Positions 59,901 through 64,000 of a DNA stretch of 64,000 nucleotides are shown here, piece by piece. Made by a program: the position numbers and the translations under genes. The stretch is from Breviolum minutum Mf 1.05b.01 (Eukaryota > Sar > Dinophyceae > Suessiales > Symbiodiniaceae): the NCBI GenBank assembly GCA_000507305.1, contig DF239136.1, positions 38,368-102,367 on the forward strand, written 5' to 3'. The first letter of the stretch is position 1, and every line of letters starts with the position of its first letter. The notes under the pieces were generated by a model. That model did no database searches. It was not told the DNA's origin and saw only the letters and a program-made list of their open reading frames with translations.

Positions 59901-61883
59901 GTCATGAAGCTTATAAAAAAAATGTTGAATCTAACTCAAACATGTTTTATATTTTTTACACGCCAAGATACATATTTCCTGAAGATGTTTTTGATAGCAG
60001 GACTGTGCCACACTGTGCTGACGAAACTCGCTTTGCTGCGGATGAAGAAGCTGAAAGTGTCATGCAAATAGGGGTCGACATTCCAGTTCTTCCTGGTCAG
60101 CCTGGTGAAAGGCCAGCGGCAAAGTCACTGTCAAATCTTTAAAATGAAACATCATTTTGATGATTCTTCTAATCACAACCAAACATGCATGAGATTGCCT
60201 GGCTGCTGCATGGCATCGGTCTCGAAGCCTTACCGACAGATTCTCAAAGTAAGCTGGCTCCTCCGAGTGACCACCCAGAATTCGAGCCACCTTCAATTCA
60301 TCAGCTGCAGCATCAGTCGTAAAGATTTCCTGTGGGAAGCAATGGACAGGACAATGATGACAATGATGACAATGAAATTTATAATTTACTGATTATTTAT
60401 AAAAACTAAACTTAAATCTCTTAGAAGCCAAGCGTCAACTTTGCTTTTAACAGCTTCCAAATCCTTTATGCTCAAAAGGTTTTTGGGACCTGTCCATCCA
60501 TCAGGTGGGTTGGCACGTTTGACCATAAAGCTTTTCATCAACCTCTTGGTTGTGATTACCTCCTCAATCGCTCCAAGCCTCGTGGTCTTAAACCCGATCA
60601 ATCCATGAGACTTTTCTAGCGAAGATCCAAACACAACGCAATACCGAAGACTCATTTTGTTTCCTTGCAGATCTTGACTCAAGGAAATGCACTGGGCTTC
60701 CTTGAATTTCTTCAGCTCCCAGTCATGAACAGCCTCTTTCAAACACCAAAGCATTTTCTTTTCCCTTTTTCTAGAAGGTGCTTCTCTGAAAGCTTCGGCT
60801 TTGGAACGTCTAGCAAGTGCATCAAGAAACTCCTCTTGAGTTGGACAAGTTTTTTTTTCTCTCTTCACCCTGATTTGATTGATGGGGACTTTCAGGATAG
60901 CAGCTTGATGCTTGTCAGTCTCTGAATGCTCCCGAAGCCGTGAAGGCCTTGTCTTGGATGGCCACCACCTAAGTTAAGCATCATTGGCCAATTGCGGTTG
61001 ACTTTTGTAGTTATTATTATTATTTTTGAAAACTTGTACCAATCAGCCGAGAAACACGCCGCAGACACAACAGCAGAATCCACCATCCTTCCCTTTTCGA
61101 ATCCAATCCCCAATAGTGACATGCAAACGCTGAAGCTTTGCATCATTTTGATCACAACCAAGATGGCTGTCTCCCTTCTCTTTGGCAAATGGACGTGCTG
61201 GCAGCCGGCCATCCAGAAGAATATCTAAAGGGTCTGTCATTCGAAATAAGCAATGGAATTGCAGCAGTTAAAAAGTAATTGAACAAATCCTGCCCAGAGT
61301 TCATCATCATCCGAATTATATTTACTGTAGCTGTCATTAGCTGGTTCATTATTTTTATGTTCTTTTTAAGTTTGTAAATCATCCGTCTCAATGTGGATTG
61401 AACTTTTCATCCCTCACCCGGACTCTCATAATGCAAAACAGCTGAAGGCGGTTGCAGTTAAGACAATGACACTGATGACTTGGCAGGCTCAACCATGTAA
61501 CCAGCCTTGGAGAGCACAGCATGTTTTCTTGCACTAGCGCTCGTGCTGCCAAGTTTGAATCTAAACTTGATTGGATCTACATGCAAACAACGATGAATTT
61601 TCAAATGCAAGTAATCGATCTACATTCATTGGTGCTCACCATCATCAGGCTCTTCAAGAATTTTGGGTGTGGCTTCAAATTCACCAATGCCAAGTTCACG
61701 TCTGACTTCCTCAGGGACAGGTTTCCATTTGTGAAGGTCTTCTGAAGGCACCCAGACTTGTGAATCCTCATCCTCTAGGAGCGTCGTTCCATCATGTGTC
61801 ATCCAGTTCTTGTAGTCTGGCACTTCCGGCACTTCCAAGCTTGGGCCCACCTTCTGGCGCTTGGCTGAAGGGACATCCGCCAT
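56919..61883 (-). CDS. Long multi-exon gene starting MADVPSAKRQKV, with weak hAT-like C-terminal motif
   Basis: ATG at 61,883. Exons: 61,640-61,883 (81 codons, donor GTGAGC); about 61,485-61,545; 61,034-61,224; about 60,412-60,968; 60,234-60,329 (EIFTTDAAADELKVARILGG...); 59,962-60,088 (NWNVDPYLHDTFSFF...); about 59,700-59,889; about 59,336-59,527; about 58,430-59,310; then about 57,640-58,176, 57,350-57,590 and 56,919-57,300, which may belong to this or to a second gene starting at the Met near 58,182. The joins 61,034/60,968 and 59,962/59,889 agree in phase. In the 58.5-kb exon, LALTAGSTADNERDFAF followed by N-T-K-N-Y-V-K-K-S-N-R-G-L-L resembles the S-T-A-x-x-E-R-x-F-S block of hAT transposase dimerisation domains. 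The resemblance is short and uncertain. The N-terminus is nuclear-type. The function is otherwise unknown. Confidence 0.5.
57634..58182 (-). CDS. Lys/Arg-rich exon, MMRKSLEWKKKV
   Basis: A 182-codon open frame with very basic composition (KVASKAMKVWRQGFEPPR, then K-K-R-R-R-N). A TGA precedes the Met pair in frame, so this is either a first exon or an exon entered at the AG just after the second Met. Codons are GC-ending. It is listed separately because its gene is uncertain. No domain is recognised and a nucleic-acid-binding role is only suggested by charge. Confidence 0.5.
   Translation of the reverse strand: MMRKSLEWKKKVASKAMKVWRQGFEPPRNGEKLRFSSGLKAEKRQLKRLQESKPSITTWLKKRRRNVNEQMEQTGQQNNNGNSESHDLETLKKKARTAAGAAWTSKHEKHTGKLQKLAHDRRFEAQRSNQLLSGEKLKSKEVQEMVGHQLKNDGAAKRKHERITKAVTDPQFDLDCFKLFSR
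58791..59190. repeat. Local duplication around the single N at 58,993
   Basis: The roughly 190 bases after the N repeat those before it with two or three changes (both encode AFVALAASTIEAEMPSYET). It is probably an unmerged assembly overlap, so the true gene has this segment once. Confidence 0.8.
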
Positions 61884-62074
61884 TGGAATTTGTGGCTCCA
61901 GGTGTCACTCCTTGAGCACTTTACCCTGCTAGAAAAGATCACCATGCAAAGACTTCAAGGACAAACTTCAACTCCCAAACAAATTAAACTATTCAATCAA
62001 AGTGCAGCTTCAACACTCAGAACCTGGGGCGAAGGCATCAACAGTCTGAACCTGGGACGAGATGGCCTGAATGA

Positions 62075-62112
62075 CAATGATGACAATGATGATTGACAAT
62101 GATTGACAATGA
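62075..62112. repeat. TGACAATGA cluster
   Basis: Four TGACAATGATT/GA units in a row, an example of the motif that marks non-coding DNA throughout 44.6-64 kb. Confidence 0.7.
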
Positions 62113-62135
62113 GACTAAGTCCATCATACTCAAAA

Positions 62136-63105
62136 TTAGTTTATCGGTGCAAGAACGACTAACCGTTGAGCTCCCTGCGGTTGTTGCAGCAGCTCCCTGA
62201 CAAAGTCAAGATTCAATGTGAACCCTATGACACAAGTTGAGCTATTCGACAATGATGAGCAAGGAAAAATTTGACAATGATTTGACAATGATAAGGAAGT
62301 CAAGTTTGACAATGACAATGAAGCTTTTGCACACGCCACTTTTCCTTCCACTGCAAGCCGGCCCATTGATTTAATCCAGAATCCGATATGACAATGATCT
62401 GCTGTTATCCGATTGACAACGACGACTGATGCATTTTTGCATTTTGAATTTAAATTGTGAGTGCCGGCAAAATATGGCGTTGCATCTTGCAAACCACGGC
62501 CAAGCCCCACCGGCTATTATAGCATAATTAAAAGACATGACCAATTTGGCTTAGCTTCTCAGACTCAGATGCTTCTAAATGCACAACTTACTTTTGAGCC
62601 TTCTAATCTCCCAGTCACAATTATTGGCCAAGCCAAACGCTGCTTCTACTCAGATAGCTCTTTGGTTCATCTCGTTGATGAGGGTTAGATCTTCACCTAA
62701 GTCTTTTGGTACATGGGATGCTGCACACTTAATGTACTACTATAGGAACATCATACCCAGTTCAACTGCCCAGACTTTTGATTTTCAATTTCATTCCAAG
62801 AAACAAATCGACCTCACCACAAACCCCGCTGGATTCTCCAAGACTTTGTTGGGGTTGATCAGCTTTGACCTCACCATCACTGTCAAGGCATGGTTGAGTT
62901 GACACATCAAATCATTTTAAGTTAATTGTTACTGCAAGGATGTTTAATACTGACTTGCTCAATCTGATTTTAAAGGCTGAGCCAAGATTCGCCAAGCGAA
63001 CTGCCCTCAGCTTGCTCATCGCATACAAACTGAAGTAGAAGTCAATGATGCCAGCTGGAATCTGCCGGTCTTCCAAAATCTCAAGCCTCAATCAAATAAA
63101 GGCTA
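62136..63105 (-). CDS. Poorly resolved small gene, exons near 63.05, 62.85 and 62.2 kb
   Basis: After TTGATTGAG, the segment about 62,975-63,088 encodes LEILEDRQIPAGIIDFYFSL then YAMSKLRAVRLANLGSAFK with GC-ending codons. A second open segment near 62,820-62,890 reads VRSKLINPNKVLENPAGFV and ends at a GTGAGG donor. A last one near 62,136-62,220 reads LDFVRELLQQPQGAQRLVVL to a stop. The first segment is faintly like the W-L-N-D-x-x-I-N-F-Y entry helix of Ulp1 proteases, but no His/Asp/Cys triad was found. On the opposite strand 62,461-62,902 is also open. Direction is chosen from codon bias and neighbours. Confidence 0.3.
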
Positions 63106-63259
63106 TGGAGGAACCCCTTGACAATGATGACAGTGATGAGGGTGACAGTGATAATTAGACTCTGACTCTGAATGAAGGTTTTCTCATTTGAGAGTATATT
63201 TAAATTTAATGACAATGACAAACCACCCAAGAAAAAAAACAAGATAGAGAGAAAGCAAC

Positions 63260-63852
63260 TTAAGTTGATAAATTTAATGTTATTGTTCCGCAAGCTCTGA
63301 AACAAACTGCACCAAACAAGCTCAGCGTCAAAACAGGGTCACGGCTGCTGAAATCGCTCCAATCATCACCATCACCACCACCTTCCTGCACTTCATCTTC
63401 ACCTTCCACCTCCACTTCCACCTCCACTTCCACCGCCTCTTGTTCTTCATGACCTTCCTCCTCCTGTTCCACCTCCTCATGTTGTTCTTGTTCTTCACGT
63501 TCGTGACTTTCCTCCTCCTGTTCCACCTCCCCATGTTGTCCATCATCTGACCAGGCTGAATGTTCTTCAGGAAGCTCCGGAAGTTCTTCATGACTTTCCT
63601 CCTCCTGTTCCACCACCTCCTCATGTTGTTCTTGTTCTTCCTCCTCCTGTTCCACCTCCCCATCTCCTGCCACATCTGACCAGGCTGAATGTTCTTCAGG
63701 AAGCTCATCATGCCCCTCCTCCTCCACCTCCTCCACAGCCACCACAGGAGCAGGCGGAAGTGTNCCTCCTCAGGCGGAAGTGTCCGGCGCCTCTTTGGTT
63801 GTGGAAAGTGCTTCTGAATCCTGCTCAGCAAAAACCCACACCAAGGTCCACT
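63260..63852 (-). CDS. Acidic Glu-rich protein, C-terminal exon
   Basis: After a TGTCAG the frame reads GPWCGFLLSRIQKHFPQPKRRR, then a long Glu/Val/Gln-rich region containing ELPEEHSAWSD twice, and ends FSSRDPVLTLSLFG then A-V-C-F-R-A-C-G-T to a TAA. A Met sits at 63,864, so it could also be a complete short gene. The N at 63,764 and the repeated CAGGCGGAAGTGT beside it are an assembly artefact that shifts the frame. Codon bias supports the - strand. The protein is probably soluble and acidic; function unknown. Confidence 0.5.
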
Positions 63853-64000
63853 GACAATCATCAAGAATGGAAAAGCAAGACTTCAATGAAATAATGTGGT
63901 GACAAATCAATGCGTGATAATCACATGTGATTGCATGTGACAATGATTTTCTTAGACGACAAGTGACAAAGACCTGCCATACATCTCTTTCCCAAATCTC

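Noticed and set aside
59942..60142. A + strand frame reading PEDVFDSRTVPHCADETRFA
   Set aside because: The - strand reading of the same DNA has GC-ending codons and joins both neighbouring exons in exact phase (42 codons plus one base).
61895..61910. GCTCAAGG upstream of the 61,883 start as a spliced-leader relic
   Set aside because: Only seven bases match the leader's end, and the preceding bases do not.
62461..62902. Two overlapping + strand frames of 75 and 107 codons
   Set aside because: Codon use is AT-ending in the first, and neighbouring genes run on the other strand. There is no domain or splice logic.

Overview
This is nuclear DNA of a dinoflagellate, most likely a Symbiodiniaceae-type alga. 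The reasons are very low gene density, protein-coding exons of 14-100 nt split by introns that use GC as well as GT donors, TTTAGGG-type telomeric repeats, many AT and trinucleotide microsatellites, several small palindromic (MITE-like) repeats, and genes laid out in one-strand blocks. The species call is inference. The intron structure and repeats are read from the sequence.

Left block, about 1-44.4 kb, coding on the + strand. It carries two head-to-tail paralogues of a voltage-gated cation channel of the Cav/Nav superfamily. Only the cytoplasmic EF-hand C-terminus of channel 1 is inside the window (exons at 1.19, 1.55, 2.73, 3.95 and 6.6 kb). Channel 2 can be followed from S3 (30.1 kb) through S4 (32.3-33.0 kb), S5 (33.5 kb), the pore (36.6-37.0 kb), S6 (37.2-37.5 kb) and the EF-hand tail (39.4-44.4 kb). 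These exons are 20-80 nt each and join in matching phase over several runs, with at least eight GC donors. A possible first exon lies at 19.3 kb. Between it and S3 sits a Penelope-like retroelement (20.2-25.7 kb): a GIY-YIG endonuclease ORF upstream of a reverse transcriptase ORF, joined by an ATGA stop/start overlap and flanked by 389-bp direct repeats.

Junction, about 44.4-46.4 kb. The + strand channel gene runs out. A tandem array built on the palindrome CATTGTcaaACAATG follows, then simple repeats. Beyond it the texture of the DNA changes: AT dinucleotide tracts and the MITEs disappear, and the motif TGACAATGA / TGACAGTGA is scattered through non-coding DNA.

Right block, about 46.4-64 kb, coding on the - strand. 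In transcription order it holds an acidic-tailed protein (63.8-63.3 kb), a small poorly resolved gene (63.1-62.1 kb), a long multi-exon gene starting at 61,883 with a weak hAT-like C-terminal motif, a complete 355-residue DNA cytosine-5 methyltransferase in three exons (55,952-54,634), a long multi-exon gene of unknown function with an RG-rich then acidic tail (54,238-48,543), a membrane-anchored CxxC protein and a Lys/Ala-rich nuclear-type protein with a Cys knuckle. Four CpG-rich 32-bp palindromes lie just upstream of the methyltransferase. The block could be an ordinary one-strand gene cluster or a large mobile or domesticated element, and its right end is outside the window.

Assembly quality is imperfect. 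Single N characters at 25,712, 50,043, 58,993 and 63,764 coincide with short artificial-looking duplications, and a 266-base N gap interrupts a 40-bp tandem repeat at 6.0 kb.
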